A stretch of 64,000 nt of DNA from Arboricoccus pini (GTDB lineage: Bacteria; Pseudomonadota; Alphaproteobacteria; Geminicoccales; Geminicoccaceae): NCBI RefSeq assembly GCF_900187945.1, contig NZ_FYEH01000017.1, positions 22,695 through 86,694 of the forward strand, read 5' to 3'. Every line of letters begins with the position of its first letter. Within the stretch, counting starts at the first letter, position 1. A model generated the notes under the pieces. The model had not been told where the DNA came from and searched no databases. It saw only the letters and a program-made list of their open reading frames with translations. Positions 16,664 to 26,234 of the stretch are shown here, in pieces. Position numbers and translations under genes: made by a program.

Positions 16664-18118
16664 TCAGCCGCAGCGGTGGAAGCCGGCTTGATAGAAGTTG
16701 CGCAGTCGCGCTCCGAGCTTGTCGGAGACCTGCCGCCAGGCCTGATACGCGCCCAGGCCGTGGCGCACCTGAGCGTCCATCTCGGCGCGGGCGCCCGAAA
16801 GGTCGATGCCGGTTAGACGCCCGTCTTCGACGACGGTCCGTCCGGCCACGACCATGCGCGTCAGGATACGGGAGGTGGCTCGGTGCACCAGCACGTTGAC
16901 CGGATCGGCTGGCATCAGGATGTCGCTGGAGATCGCGCCGTAATCCAACGCCATGAGGTCGCCTGGCGCCCCGGCAGCCACGCCGCTGCCGGGGGCTAGG
17001 CCGGCCACGCTATGGCGGCCGCCATAGCAGGCCGCCCGCAGGAGCGTGCCGAGTGGCAATCCGCCCTCAAGGCCGGTGCCCTTGTGGAGGAGGTAATTCA
17101 GCCGGATTTCCCGAAAGCCATCGTCGTCGTCGTCGAAGGAAAACCCGTCCATGCCGATGGCTAGCTTCATCTGTCGGCGAACCATCTCCGCCACGGGTGG
17201 TCTGCCGGAGCGAAGGGACAGATTGGAGGAGGCATTGGTGGAGAGTGTTACCCCGCGCGCGGCCAGGAGTTCCATCTCGTCCTCCCGCAGCCAGACACCG
17301 TGTGCCACGGAGAGCCGTTCGGAGAGCAGCCCCAGGTCGTCCAGGTGGCGGATCGGCTGGCCTTCGTGGAGATGATCGAGATATTCCCGCTGCAGGCCTG
17401 ATTCCAGGAGATGCATGTGCACCCGGCGCCCCGTCTCGGCTGATCGCCGGGCTATCTGCTCCAAGAGTCCGTCGGAGCACCATTCCATGCCGTAGGGGCC
17501 GTACTGCACGCTCACCAGCGGCGATTCGAGTTGTTCCGCCAACGCTTCCACCAGCCTCATCTGTTCTGCAGGTGAGCGCATGGAGGGTATTAGCTTCTCG
17601 CTTATTTTGGCCTGATCCGACGGGTCCAGTCCCTCCAGAATCTGTTCGTCGGGGCCGTACCCCAGCGGGTTACGGTCGCGCATCGACACGGCGATGGCAA
17701 CGCGCACGCCGATGTCCTGCGCCGCTCGTGCCACGGACTGGAGCTCTACGGGCAGGGCGTTGGCGTCGTTGGGGCGCGTATAGTGGATCATTATGGTGCC
17801 GATCCCGCCTAGCGCCTGCCTCCCGAGGGCCGTGGCAGCCACCAGATAGGGATCGGGCTTGGGGATGTTGCTCATCGCCGTCAGCCACAATTCTAGGGGC
17901 AGGTCGAAGGCGCCTAACGAAATCGGCTTGATGCCCCGCAGATGATCGTGGGCATTGGCCAGTACAGGCATCAAGAGCGTGGTATTCGGCGCCGTGTCGT
18001 CGTCGATCACGGAGCTGATCTCGGTGCCGGCGAAATGAACCGAGGCGGGTTTACAGCAAGGGCATCCTAAGGGTCCGAAATCGATGAGCTGGCCGCGCAT
18101 GACGGACTGAGAGTTCAT
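16664..18118 (-). CDS. TRZ/ATZ-type amidohydrolase, second copy
   Basis: This 484-residue metal hydrolase has H57 and H59 in LANAHDHLRG, His in VHMHLLES and SVAHGVWLREDE, and Asp in GMDGFSFDDDDDG. The HxH context HDH and the acidic run after GMD differ from the copy at 9916, so it probably acts on another substrate or step. The open frame runs further upstream to 18457, but that extension is arginine-rich, overlaps the LysR gene and has no family resemblance; the ATG at 18118 is used. The N-terminus has an unusual CPCC (19-22) near GPLG, possibly a metal or redox site. It lies upstream of the GntR gene on the same strand. Confidence 0.83.
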   Translation of the reverse strand: MNSQSVMRGQLIDFGPLGCPCCKPASVHFAGTEISSVIDDDTAPNTTLLMPVLANAHDHLRGIKPISLGAFDLPLELWLTAMSNIPKPDPYLVAATALGRQALGGIGTIMIHYTRPNDANALPVELQSVARAAQDIGVRVAIAVSMRDRNPLGYGPDEQILEGLDPSDQAKISEKLIPSMRSPAEQMRLVEALAEQLESPLVSVQYGPYGMEWCSDGLLEQIARRSAETGRRVHMHLLESGLQREYLDHLHEGQPIRHLDDLGLLSERLSVAHGVWLREDEMELLAARGVTLSTNASSNLSLRSGRPPVAEMVRRQMKLAIGMDGFSFDDDDDGFREIRLNYLLHKGTGLEGGLPLGTLLRAACYGGRHSVAGLAPGSGVAAGAPGDLMALDYGAISSDILMPADPVNVLVHRATSRILTRMVVAGRTVVEDGRLTGIDLSGARAEMDAQVRHGLGAYQAWRQVSDKLGARLRNFYQAGFHRCG

Positions 18119-18167
18119 TGTGTCCACGCTTTGAACTGAAATCGTCGTTCGGCCGATGAAGCATGTT

Positions 18168-19073
18168 CTATGCCGAGGCCTTTGGTGCGGCCAACTCCGC
18201 TGCCAGTGCGAGGGCGAAGGCGCGCGCCGCCAGGGGCAGTTCGCGAGCGCGCAGCTGGCAAAGAACAAGCTCGGCCAGCGGCACCTCGCCGCTGGCCAGC
18301 GGACGTGCGACCAGCGACTGCTCTTCTTTCGCGGGTTGGCCGATCTCGATCTGGAAGGAGACGAGATTTTCGTGCCGCACCGTGGCCCGCAGCATTTCGA
18401 ACGAGTTCGATACCTGGGCCACGCAGAGATCGAGTTCCATGCGCGTGGCCGCGTCATCGATCAGGCGCCGCGTGCCCATGCCGGCCGAGGGAAGCGCCAG
18501 GGGATAGTCCGCGCAGGCTTTGAGCGACACCTCGGACTGGCTGGCCAGCGGGTGATCGGCCCTCAGGATCGCCACCAGGCGCTGCGGCAGCACCGCGAGG
18601 ATGCGAAAGGCCGGCACCATTCCTTCCTTGACCACCAAGGCGAGATCGGCCTCGTAGTCGCTAAGGGCAGCGAGGGCCCGATCGTGCGCGCTGACCTCCA
18701 CCTCGAATGACAGTCCCGGATGCTGGGCGCGAAACCTTGCCGTGCTCATCGGCAGGAATTCATGGGCCACGGCCTGGCTGCAGGCGATCCGCACCGGCCC
18801 GCGTCGCAAGCCGGCCAAGGCGTCGATCGTCGCGCGCAGCCGCTCGGCCTCGGCCAGTTGGCCACGTGCGTAGCGCAGAAACGTCAGGCCGGCTTCGGTT
18901 GGCCGCACGCCACGGGAATGCCGCTCGAACAAGTCAGCGCCGATCTCGGCCTCAAGGTCCTGCACCCGGCGGTTCATGGCCGAAGGGGTGAGGTTGAGAT
19001 TAAGGGCTGCCTGCCGGATCGATTGGGTTCGGGCGATCTCGCAAAGATAATGCAGCACGCGCAGATGACGCAT
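18168..19073 (-). CDS. LysR family transcriptional regulator
   Basis: This 301-residue LysR regulator begins RHLRVLHYLCEIARTQSIRQ, with the winged helix-turn-helix LNLNLTPSAMNRRVQDLEAE and the sugar-binding-protein-like effector domain from ~90. In-frame ATG codons at 19103 and 19178 exist, but the start at 19073 matches LysR family alignment. It is 49 bases upstream of the amidohydrolase gene on the same strand and diverges from the SDR gene, placing it to control both units. Confidence 0.86.
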   Translation of the reverse strand: MRHLRVLHYLCEIARTQSIRQAALNLNLTPSAMNRRVQDLEAEIGADLFERHSRGVRPTEAGLTFLRYARGQLAEAERLRATIDALAGLRRGPVRIACSQAVAHEFLPMSTARFRAQHPGLSFEVEVSAHDRALAALSDYEADLALVVKEGMVPAFRILAVLPQRLVAILRADHPLASQSEVSLKACADYPLALPSAGMGTRRLIDDAATRMELDLCVAQVSNSFEMLRATVRHENLVSFQIEIGQPAKEEQSLVARPLASGEVPLAELVLCQLRARELPLAARAFALALAAELAAPKASA

Positions 19074-19180
19074 GGTCGCTTTCCCGTGTTGCTTTTCCGG
19101 CATCGCCCCGAGGCAAATATAGCAGTGGATTGCTTCGCGCCATCGGGGCTCCATGCGACGGCGTGCAAGAGGAGACAAGG

Positions 19181-19972
19181 ATGGATTTGGGGCTTCGCGA
19201 TCGGGTGGCCGTCATCACCGGGCCGGCCAAGGGCATGGGCAGCGCAATAACGCGCGCCTTTGCTAAGGAAAACTGCCGACTGGCCTTATGGGCGCGCGAC
19301 ACCGGGGCCGTGGTACCCTTGCAGGCCGAGTTGGCGGCATCCGGCACCCAATCCCTCATCGTGGCCTGCGACCTTTTGGATTCGGCGGCCTGTGAGGCGG
19401 CGGCCCTGCAAACGCTCGAGGCGTTCGGACGCATCGACATCCTCGTCAATGTGGCTGGTGGCTCCGGACCGATCGGCAAGACGGGGGCGGAGACCAGCGC
19501 CGCGGAATTCGACGAGATCGTCACTTTGAACATGAATGGCTGTTTTCATGCCATTCGCGCTGTCTTGCCAGCGATGATGGCGCAGCACGATGGCAAGATC
19601 GTCAATGTCGGGGGCACATTCGGCATGCGAGGCCGGGCAGGGCGCATGGCCTACTCGGCCTCGAAATGGGGGCTTCGCGGCATCACCAAGAGCTTCGCCC
19701 TCGAGGCCGGACCACACAATATAAACGTTAATTGCGTCGCTCCAGGCATGGTGGATGGCCCCCGGTTTCGCGACAAGGTCTGCCGCAACATGGCGCGACA
19801 GCTGAACATCACCGAGGCCGAGGCAGCCCGTCGCCATGCCGCCGACTATGCGCTCCAGCGCATCACCACCGACGTCGATGTGGCCAATGCCTGCCTGTTC
19901 CTCGCGAGCGACGCCGCAAGGCAGATTACCGGCGTCGATTTGCCGGTGGATGGCGGCTGGGCAGCCCTTTGA
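19181..19972 (+). CDS. Short-chain dehydrogenase/reductase lacking the catalytic serine
   Basis: This 263-residue SDR starts at the ATG after GGAGACAAGG. The dinucleotide motif TGPAKGMGSA (~12-21), the NVAGGSG region and YSASKWG (~155-161) are present. However, the residue 13 positions before the active Tyr, usually Ser, is Gly here (NVGGTFGMRG, with Thr next to it). Activity could depend on that Thr, or the enzyme may use a different mechanism. It is 11 bases upstream of the dihydroorotase-type gene, so the two are cotranscribed, and diverges from the LysR gene. Confidence 0.85.
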   Translation: MDLGLRDRVAVITGPAKGMGSAITRAFAKENCRLALWARDTGAVVPLQAELAASGTQSLIVACDLLDSAACEAAALQTLEAFGRIDILVNVAGGSGPIGKTGAETSAAEFDEIVTLNMNGCFHAIRAVLPAMMAQHDGKIVNVGGTFGMRGRAGRMAYSASKWGLRGITKSFALEAGPHNINVNCVAPGMVDGPRFRDKVCRNMARQLNITEAEAARRHAADYALQRITTDVDVANACLFLASDAARQITGVDLPVDGGWAAL

Positions 19973-19983
19973 GGAGTAATTGG

Positions 19984-21432
19984 ATGACCCCTTCCATGAC
20001 CGCCGATCTCGTCATCAACGGTGGCACGCTCGTCTCCGAGAATGTCTCACTGCCAGCCAGCCTAGCGATCAAGGATGGTCGAATTCTGGCCATCGCCGAC
20101 GAGACTGCCATGCCGCCCGCACGGGAAACCCTCGATGCGACCGGCCTGCACATTCTCCCGGGTGCAATCGACGCGCATGTTCATTTCCGCGATCCCGGCT
20201 ATCCCGACAAGGAAGATTTCGCCAGCGGCACGGCTGCGGCTGCCTTCGGCGGTGTCACCACCGTCTTTGACATGCCCAACACCCTGCCGACGGTCGCCAC
20301 TGCCCATGCGCTGGCGGACAAGCACGCGATCGCCGCGAGCAAGGCCCATGTGGATTACGGCCTCTATGCGGTTCTGGGTGAAGAGAGCCTTGCCAACGTG
20401 CAGGCCCTGATCGAAGGCGGCATCATCGGCTTCAAACTCTATATGGGCAACACGTTCGGGCGCATCCCTTCGCCCGACACCGGAGCGATGCTGGAGGCTT
20501 TCGAACTCGTCGCCCCGACTGGCAAGCGCATAGCCCTGCACGCCGAGACGAACTCGATCATGGAGCGGCGGGAGGCGAGGCTGCGCGCGGCCGGCCGCAC
20601 CGATCCCCTGGCCCATCTCGCCGCCCGTCCGGCCGTCGTGGCGATCGAGGCCGTCTCGCGGGCGGCCGTGCTGGCCGAATGGACGGGTGCTCGCATCCAT
20701 GTCCTGCACATCTCCTCGGCCGCCGAGCTTCGTCCCTTGCGCGAGGCCAAGGCGCGCGGCGTCGAGATCACCGGCGAGACCTGCCCGCAATATCTCTTTC
20801 TCTCGGATGCGGATTACGCCCGTCTTGCCGGTGTCATCCGCGTCAATCCACCGGTCCGCGAGGCCCAGAATCAGGAGCCGCTCTGGACGGCCCTGCAGGA
20901 CGGCACGATTGACATGATCGCCACCGACCATGCGCCACATACCCGCGAGGAGAAGACCCGCGCGGACATCTGGACGGTCGATTGCGGCTTTCCCGGGGTC
21001 GAGACGCAGATGCCGATAATGCTGACCGAGGCAGGCAATGGGCGCATGGCAATCGAGGATTATGTGCGCTGGAGCTCGGCCAATCCCGCCAGGGTCTGGG
21101 GGCTCTATCCGCAAAAGGGCGCCTTGATGGTAGGCTCGGATGCCGACATCGCCATCGTTGACTTGAACCGCCCATGGACGGTGGACGATGCCCGCCTGCA
21201 GACCCGTGGCCGGATATCGCCCTGGCACGGGCGTCAATTGACGGCTTTGCCTGTCCACACCCTGGTCCGTGGCCGCTTCGTGATGAAGGATCGCGTCCTT
21301 CAGGACGACACGCAGGGCTGGGGCCGCTCGGTGCATACCCTCCAGAACCTGCCGGCCCCGACCGTGCGCCACGCCCAATCCAGCATGGCCGAGATCACCC
21401 GGATGCCCGGCACGCCTGCCGCCGCGTTTTGA
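19984..21432 (+). CDS. Dihydroorotase/allantoinase-type cyclic amidohydrolase, second copy
   Basis: A 482-residue cyclic amidohydrolase with H65 and H67 in IDAHVHFRDPG, candidate carboxylated Lys in GFKLYMGNTF, His in IALHAETN and IHVLHISS, and Asp in ATDHAPHTREE. It follows the SDR gene by 11 bases behind a GAGGAG ribosome-binding site. The open frame upstream overlaps the SDR gene and is not part of it. It shares the same ligand set with the gene at 8537 but has a longer C-terminus (~25 residues, low complexity). Two such enzymes in one locus suggest sequential or alternative cyclic ureide substrates. Confidence 0.87.
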   Translation: MTPSMTADLVINGGTLVSENVSLPASLAIKDGRILAIADETAMPPARETLDATGLHILPGAIDAHVHFRDPGYPDKEDFASGTAAAAFGGVTTVFDMPNTLPTVATAHALADKHAIAASKAHVDYGLYAVLGEESLANVQALIEGGIIGFKLYMGNTFGRIPSPDTGAMLEAFELVAPTGKRIALHAETNSIMERREARLRAAGRTDPLAHLAARPAVVAIEAVSRAAVLAEWTGARIHVLHISSAAELRPLREAKARGVEITGETCPQYLFLSDADYARLAGVIRVNPPVREAQNQEPLWTALQDGTIDMIATDHAPHTREEKTRADIWTVDCGFPGVETQMPIMLTEAGNGRMAIEDYVRWSSANPARVWGLYPQKGALMVGSDADIAIVDLNRPWTVDDARLQTRGRISPWHGRQLTALPVHTLVRGRFVMKDRVLQDDTQGWGRSVHTLQNLPAPTVRHAQSSMAEITRMPGTPAAAF

Positions 21433-21526
21433 CCTTGATCGTCATCACCCTTCGAACCGTCCCTGGGCATCGTCGGACGGCCAGGTTTTATGCTGCAATG
21501 ACAGGGCACCGTTCAAACGCGACTGG

Positions 21527-22459
21527 TCAATCTTCCGATCGATCCCAAGGCGGAACCGGCAGGAAGCCCCTGACCAACGCATCGACGACGACGCGCACCT
21601 TTGGCGTCATGTCGCGTGCCTTGGGCCAGAGGACATGTATCGGCATGTCGTCGACACCAGCGGCGGTAAGTACCGCTTCGAGGCGGCCGGCGCGGAGGTC
21701 AGGGGCGGCCAGCCAGGTTGAGAGATAGGCGAGCCCGGCGCCGGCTAGGGCCGCCTGGCGCAACGCCTCGCCGTGACTGACGGTATGCCGGGGTCTGACC
21801 CGTACGCTGACATGCTTGCCGGCCTCATCCAGCAACACCCAGGGCAAGGCGCGCCCGTCGCGGGCGTAAACGATGCAATCATGACCCGTGACATCGGCTG
21901 GCGTTCGCGGCCGTCCCCGGGTGTCGAGATAGGTGGGCGAGGCACAGAGCAGCGAACGCTGGGTGCCGATCTTGCGCCCGATCAGGCTCGCCATATCCCC
22001 GGGCCGGCCGAGCCTTACGACGAGATCGACGCCGTCCTCAACGAGGTCAACGTGCCGATCGGTGAACGAGATATCTAGGTCCAGGCCGGAATGCCGGCGG
22101 ACCACATCGAGCAGGACCGGCATGACCCATCGCGGCCCGAAAGAGACCGGAAGGCTGACGCGCAGCAGCCCCGAGACCTCCTGCCGACGTGAGGCCAGCA
22201 AGGCCTCGGCGTTGCTCAGCTCCGCCAGAACCTTAAGGCAGCTCTCGTAATAGGTCCGCCCTTCAGCGGTGAGTCCCAGTCGGCGCGTCGTGCGGTCGAG
22301 CAGGCGCGCGCCGATCCTGTCCTCCAGTCGCGCCACGTTCTTGGCGACGGCGGATTTGGAGAGGCCCATCCCGGCGGCCGCGGCGGTGAAACTGCCGAAA
22401 TCCACCGAATGCACGAACGCGGCTATGCCGGAGAGATGCGAATGCGGGTCGGTGCTCAT
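21527..22459 (-). CDS. LysR family regulator (module A)
   Basis: A 310-residue LysR regulator: helix-turn-helix GSFTAAAAGMGLSKSAVAKN (~21-40), RLEDRIGARLLDRTTRRLGL, and effector domain from ~90. It diverges from the MDR oxidoreductase gene at 22581 across a 121-base gap and therefore probably controls it. LysR proteins of this type often respond to quinones, aldehydes or aromatic compounds when paired with such reductases. Confidence 0.9.
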   Translation of the reverse strand: MSTDPHSHLSGIAAFVHSVDFGSFTAAAAGMGLSKSAVAKNVARLEDRIGARLLDRTTRRLGLTAEGRTYYESCLKVLAELSNAEALLASRRQEVSGLLRVSLPVSFGPRWVMPVLLDVVRRHSGLDLDISFTDRHVDLVEDGVDLVVRLGRPGDMASLIGRKIGTQRSLLCASPTYLDTRGRPRTPADVTGHDCIVYARDGRALPWVLLDEAGKHVSVRVRPRHTVSHGEALRQAALAGAGLAYLSTWLAAPDLRAGRLEAVLTAAGVDDMPIHVLWPKARDMTPKVRVVVDALVRGFLPVPPWDRSED

Positions 22460-22580
22460 CTCATTGACGACAAATGGGAGGAAGTCTTTGCCGAAATCAG
22501 CGCCACAACGGCCATTAGGTTGTCAATAGATTGCTTGTGGTGCGGCGGCCATTACGGAGCCGCCTGTTTGAGGATTTGCA

Positions 22581-23609
22581 ATGAACGATACCATGCGCGT
22601 ATGGCAGCTTTCAGCCTTCGGCCTCGGCAACCTGAAGCTCGTCGAACATCCGATTCCGTCGGTCGGTCCACGCGACGTGCTGGTCAAGGTCGGCGCCGTA
22701 TCGCTCAATTATCGCGACAAGCTGATCGTCGAAGGCCAGTTATTGCCGGATCGGCCTGCCATGCCTTTCGTTCCGGTTTCCGACATGGCGGGGACGATCG
22801 TCGCCATTGGCGATGGTGTGACCCGTTTCGGCGTGGGCGATCGGGTGATGGGTAATTTCTGGACGCAATGGATCAATGGCGCTCCGCCACCTGAAATGCG
22901 CCGCCACGGGCTGTCGCTTGGCGGGCCGCTGCCGGGTGTCCTGGCCGAATATGTGGTGATCTCGGAAGATGTGGCGGTGGCGGTCCCATCCTCGCTTTCC
23001 GACGAGGAGGCCTCGACCTTGCCGATCGCGGCGCTGACGGCTTGGTTCGCCCTGGTGGAGACGGGGCGGCTGACCGCGGGCGAGATCGTCCTTGTTCAGG
23101 GCACGGGTGGCGTCTCGCTCTTCGGTCTGCAGATCGCGGTGGCGCTAGGTGCTCGGGTGATCATTACTTCGCGCGACGCCGGCAAGCTCGAACGTGCGAA
23201 GGCCTTGGGCGCCTTTCACGGCATCGACACATCTGCCACGCCGGCCTGGGCTGCGGAGGCCATCGAGGTCACGAGCGGCGATGGCGTCGATCATGTTCTG
23301 GAACTAATCGGAGGGGACAATCTGCGCCAGTCGCTGGACGCGTTGAGCAGCGGCGGCCGAATCGCCCAGATCGGTTTCCTCGGTGGGGCGGACATCTCGC
23401 TGACCGCCTTGCAACTGATGTTGCGGCGAGCGGTGATCCAGGGAGTCTCCGTCGGCCATCGACGCGGCTTCGAGCAGATGAACGACGCGATCGAACGCCA
23501 CGGAATCAAGCCGGTGATCGACCGGGTTTACCCCTTCGACGAAGCCCTCGCCGCCTACGCCCATCTGGATCGTGGCCCGTTCGGGAAGGTGGTCATCTCT
23601 ATCGTCTGA
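22581..23609 (+). CDS. Zinc-independent MDR alcohol dehydrogenase / quinone oxidoreductase-like (module A)
   Basis: This 342-residue medium-chain reductase follows a GAGGATTTGCA leader. It has a GroES-like N-terminus ([20 protein letters not shown]) and a Rossmann NAD(P)-binding motif [13 protein letters not shown] (~173-185). The four structural zinc cysteines and the usual Cys-His-Glu catalytic set are absent, as in quinone oxidoreductases. It acts on an unidentified carbonyl or quinone. It is transcribed divergently from its LysR regulator and converges with the next LysR gene, 12 bases beyond. Confidence 0.88.
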   Translation: MNDTMRVWQLSAFGLGNLKLVEHPIPSVGPRDVLVKVGAVSLNYRDKLIVEGQLLPDRPAMPFVPVSDMAGTIVAIGDGVTRFGVGDRVMGNFWTQWINGAPPPEMRRHGLSLGGPLPGVLAEYVVISEDVAVAVPSSLSDEEASTLPIAALTAWFALVETGRLTAGEIVLVQGTGGVSLFGLQIAVALGARVIITSRDAGKLERAKALGAFHGIDTSATPAWAAEAIEVTSGDGVDHVLELIGGDNLRQSLDALSSGGRIAQIGFLGGADISLTALQLMLRRAVIQGVSVGHRRGFEQMNDAIERHGIKPVIDRVYPFDEALAAYAHLDRGPFGKVVISIV

Positions 23610-23621
23610 TCGCTGCGGGGT

Positions 23622-24527
23622 TTATGGCAGAGTCACGTGCTCGACGAGATGATCGAGTACCGCCCGAATGCGCGCGGGAAGCGGTCCGGCATGTCCCAGG
23701 TAGACAGCATGCACGGTTTCTGTATCGCGCGGATTCAGGTCTTCCAGCACGGGTACCAAGGTTCCGGCGCGGATGTCGGGGCCGATGTGGAACAGGTTCA
23801 GGCGGGTCAGACCCACACCGTCGAGCGCCAGACGGCGCAGGCTTTCGCCATTGCTGGCCAGCACGCCCGCGCTTGGCGGGAGTGTCACGATCTGTCCTTC
23901 ATGCAGAACCTGCCAATCAGGCACGCTGCGGGTAAAGTCGAAAGAAAGGCGGGCGTGGCGTTCAAGCTCCGCCAGAGACCGTGGCGTGCCATGGCGTTCA
24001 AGATAGGCGGGCGAGCCGACGATCGCATAGCCACTCTCGCCAAGCTTGCGCGCCCGCAGCCGTGACGGCCGCAAGATGCCGGAGCGAATGGCCACATCGG
24101 CCCCTTCCATCGCGAGATCGACGATCCGATCGGTCAACACGATGTCGAGGTCCACTGCCGGGTACCGGGCCCGCAATCCCGGCACGAGCGGCAGTAGCTT
24201 GTGCAAGCCGAAGGGCACATTGGCGTTGATACGCACTGGCCCGCGCGGTACCGCGCCAGCCGAAGCCTCCCGCTCCGCCTCTGCAATGTCGGCAAGCACC
24301 CGAACGCAGCGGCCGTAAAAGGTGCGGCCTTCCGGAGTGAGTTGGAGCTGGCGTGTCGAGCGAAGCAAAAGCCGGACGCCCAGCCGCGCCTCCATCCGCG
24401 TCACGAGTTTGCTTACCCCCGAGGGGGTAAGCCCAAGAGCTTTGGCGGCCGCCGAAAAGCCGCCGCGATCGACGGCCTGGACGAAGATCTCCATTTCGCC
24501 GGACCGATTGACCGTGGATAGACCCAT
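23622..24527 (-). CDS. LysR family regulator (module B)
   Basis: A 301-residue LysR regulator with helix-turn-helix GGFSAAAKALGLTPSGVSKL (~18-37), then RLLLRSTRQLQLTPEGRTFY. It diverges from the MDR gene at 24692 and repeats the architecture of the neighbouring module A. The gap between it and the oxidoreductase has a clear inverted repeat (24562-24576). Confidence 0.9.
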   Translation of the reverse strand: MGLSTVNRSGEMEIFVQAVDRGGFSAAAKALGLTPSGVSKLVTRMEARLGVRLLLRSTRQLQLTPEGRTFYGRCVRVLADIAEAEREASAGAVPRGPVRINANVPFGLHKLLPLVPGLRARYPAVDLDIVLTDRIVDLAMEGADVAIRSGILRPSRLRARKLGESGYAIVGSPAYLERHGTPRSLAELERHARLSFDFTRSVPDWQVLHEGQIVTLPPSAGVLASNGESLRRLALDGVGLTRLNLFHIGPDIRAGTLVPVLEDLNPRDTETVHAVYLGHAGPLPARIRAVLDHLVEHVTLP

Positions 24528-24561
24528 ATGACTTCAATTCACAAACAATTTTCCAATGACC

Positions 24562-24576
24562 AGTCTAATCAAGACT
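24562..24576. promoter_or_regulatory. Inverted repeat AGTCT-N5-AGACT, candidate LysR site
   Basis: A perfect 5-bp inverted repeat with a five-base centre (AATCA) sits between the divergent LysR and MDR genes. It fits the interrupted palindrome (T-N11-A type) that LysR proteins bind. No -10/-35 pair was fixed with confidence. Confidence 0.5.
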
Positions 24577-24691
24577 AGCAAAGCGGCTCAAGGTCAACTT
24601 CTTCGTGTCAGTCCGGGCGCGCGGAGGAGACGCTTGTGCCGATTACTGTTCCTGCGCTCATCGTCGGTGCCTGGCGTTTCGAGGACCAGCC

Positions 24692-25681
24692 ATGAGTGAT
24701 ATGCCACTTCAAAAAGCATGGACGTGGGAGCGATTCGGCGAACCAGCCGCGCTTGTGCTTCGGGAAAAGCCTGTGCCGATACCAGGCACCGGGGAGATTC
24801 TCGTCAACAACATGATTGCCGCGCTCAACCCTGTCGATTGGAAGATCATCGCTGCGGGTCATACGGCGTGGAAGCCCGGCCATGTGCCGGGTGTCGATGG
24901 TGTTGGCCAGGTGGTTGCGATAGGCGATGGCGTGCACCTGCCGCTTGGCACCCGTGTTGCCTACCACCAGAGTCTGGCGCGAGACGGCAGCTTTGCCGAA
25001 TACACCTGCATTTCAGCAGACTCGGCTCTGCTTGTTCCGCCCGGGCTTTCGGACGAGCTGGCCGCAACAGTTCCATGTCCCGGCCTTACGGCCTGGCAGG
25101 CGTTGCAAAAGGTACCCCCGCTTCCTGGCCGTGACGTTCTCATCACTGGCGCAGGAGGTGCCGTCGGCCATTTCCTGATGCAGATGGCGCTGGCACGCTC
25201 CTGGCGCGTATGGGTGACGGCATCGCCGAAACGCCATCCTCAGCTTCTGTCGTTGGGCGTTTCAGGGTGCTTCGATTACCACGACGATGCATGGCAAAGA
25301 CAACTGGAAGACCGGCTCGAGCCACGACGCCTCTTTGCTATCTTTGATACGACGGGCGGCGCCTACGCCGCATCGCTGGCACCGATGATTGGCTATAATG
25401 GACATCTGGTCTGCATTCAGGATCGGATCGAAACGCAGCCGCTTCCGCCTTTCACGACCTCAGTGTCGCTGCACGAGGTGGCGTTGAACGCGGTTTATGA
25501 GCACGGCACGGCGCAGGATTGGCAGGACTGGCGTGAAGCCGGTCATGAGGTTCTCCAAATGGTGGCGATCGGCAGGCTGCGATCCCCACGCATTCTCGTC
25601 ATGCCTTTCAGCGGACTTTCGTGCGCACTCGAACTTTCAAAGAGCCGCAAGATCGAGGGCAAGGCGCTCGTCCGGTTCTGA
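24692..25681 (+). CDS. MDR NADPH:quinone reductase-like oxidoreductase (module B)
   Basis: A 329-residue zinc-free medium-chain reductase. The ATG at 24692 follows GAGGACCAGCC; an upstream in-frame codon at 24605 would add an unlikely cysteine-rich leader. Visible parts are the GroES-like domain (NNMIAALNPVDWKIIAAGHT) and the nucleotide-binding motif ITGAGGAVGHFLMQMA (~146-161). Like the module A enzyme it lacks zinc cysteines. Its pairing with a divergent LysR points to an inducible detoxification or side-chain reduction role; the substrate is unknown. Confidence 0.87.
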   Translation: MSDMPLQKAWTWERFGEPAALVLREKPVPIPGTGEILVNNMIAALNPVDWKIIAAGHTAWKPGHVPGVDGVGQVVAIGDGVHLPLGTRVAYHQSLARDGSFAEYTCISADSALLVPPGLSDELAATVPCPGLTAWQALQKVPPLPGRDVLITGAGGAVGHFLMQMALARSWRVWVTASPKRHPQLLSLGVSGCFDYHDDAWQRQLEDRLEPRRLFAIFDTTGGAYAASLAPMIGYNGHLVCIQDRIETQPLPPFTTSVSLHEVALNAVYEHGTAQDWQDWREAGHEVLQMVAIGRLRSPRILVMPFSGLSCALELSKSRKIEGKALVRF

Positions 25682-26234
25682 TCAGAAGGTTTCACGCGGC
25701 GTGCCTGTCGAAGGGACTGCCACTTGGTCGTGCGAGCCAATGCGGAATTGATGATGGCGAGGGGGGATCTAGGCCTGGATCCCTGGCGAGAGGGTCTCAT
25801 CCGTGCTGTCCGGAATTTCTTGCCGTAGCTTCGGTACTTGATTGAGCCCGCGGCCAGGTTCGGCGTGGCGTTGATGCGGTAGCGCGGCCCACGATCACGC
25901 ATGGGACTATCCCACCCGTGACCCTAACGGCACAGCTGCCGAAGTTGAGCGTTTGTCCGGTCTATCGTCACCGCGAGAGCCGGCTTCTTCCTGACCTGTC
26001 CCAGTTACGCGTTGATGGCGAGGCACGGTGATTTGGGGAAGATCGAGCGACACCCAGTCGGCCGGGAGCAACATCGTCGGTACAGGTAACGCCGGCTTGT
26101 GTATTGAGCATTCGGTCGCCGCTGGACGGCGGCTGTTCGGCGCGGCAAATTTGTCTGCCAGTCGGTTGGCGTGGCCATGAGCCTAGAATAGCGGTGTGAA
26201 ACCGCGCGGCTGTTAAGAAAAGGGAGGTAGTTTG
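25682..26234. other. 550-base gap upstream of the KdgT-type gene
   Basis: No gene was recognised. Short frames on both strands are interrupted and have no family match; the composition is compatible with a decayed gene remnant. The promoter of the permease gene is expected in the last ~100 bases, ahead of an AGGGAGG ribosome-binding site at 26221-26227. Confidence 0.35.

Noticed and set aside
18119..18457. Upstream extension of the amidohydrolase at 16664
   Set aside because: Arginine-rich antisense-like translation overlapping the LysR gene; no family resemblance and a normal start exists at 18118.
19732..19983. Possible fusion of SDR and dihydroorotase-type proteins through a long open frame
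   Set aside because: The upstream part is a shadow frame of the SDR gene; the enzyme has its own GAGGAG and ATG at 19984.
25690..26200. Possible insertion-sequence remnant before the KdgT-type gene
   Set aside because: No terminal inverted repeats, target duplication or transposase motif could be identified.
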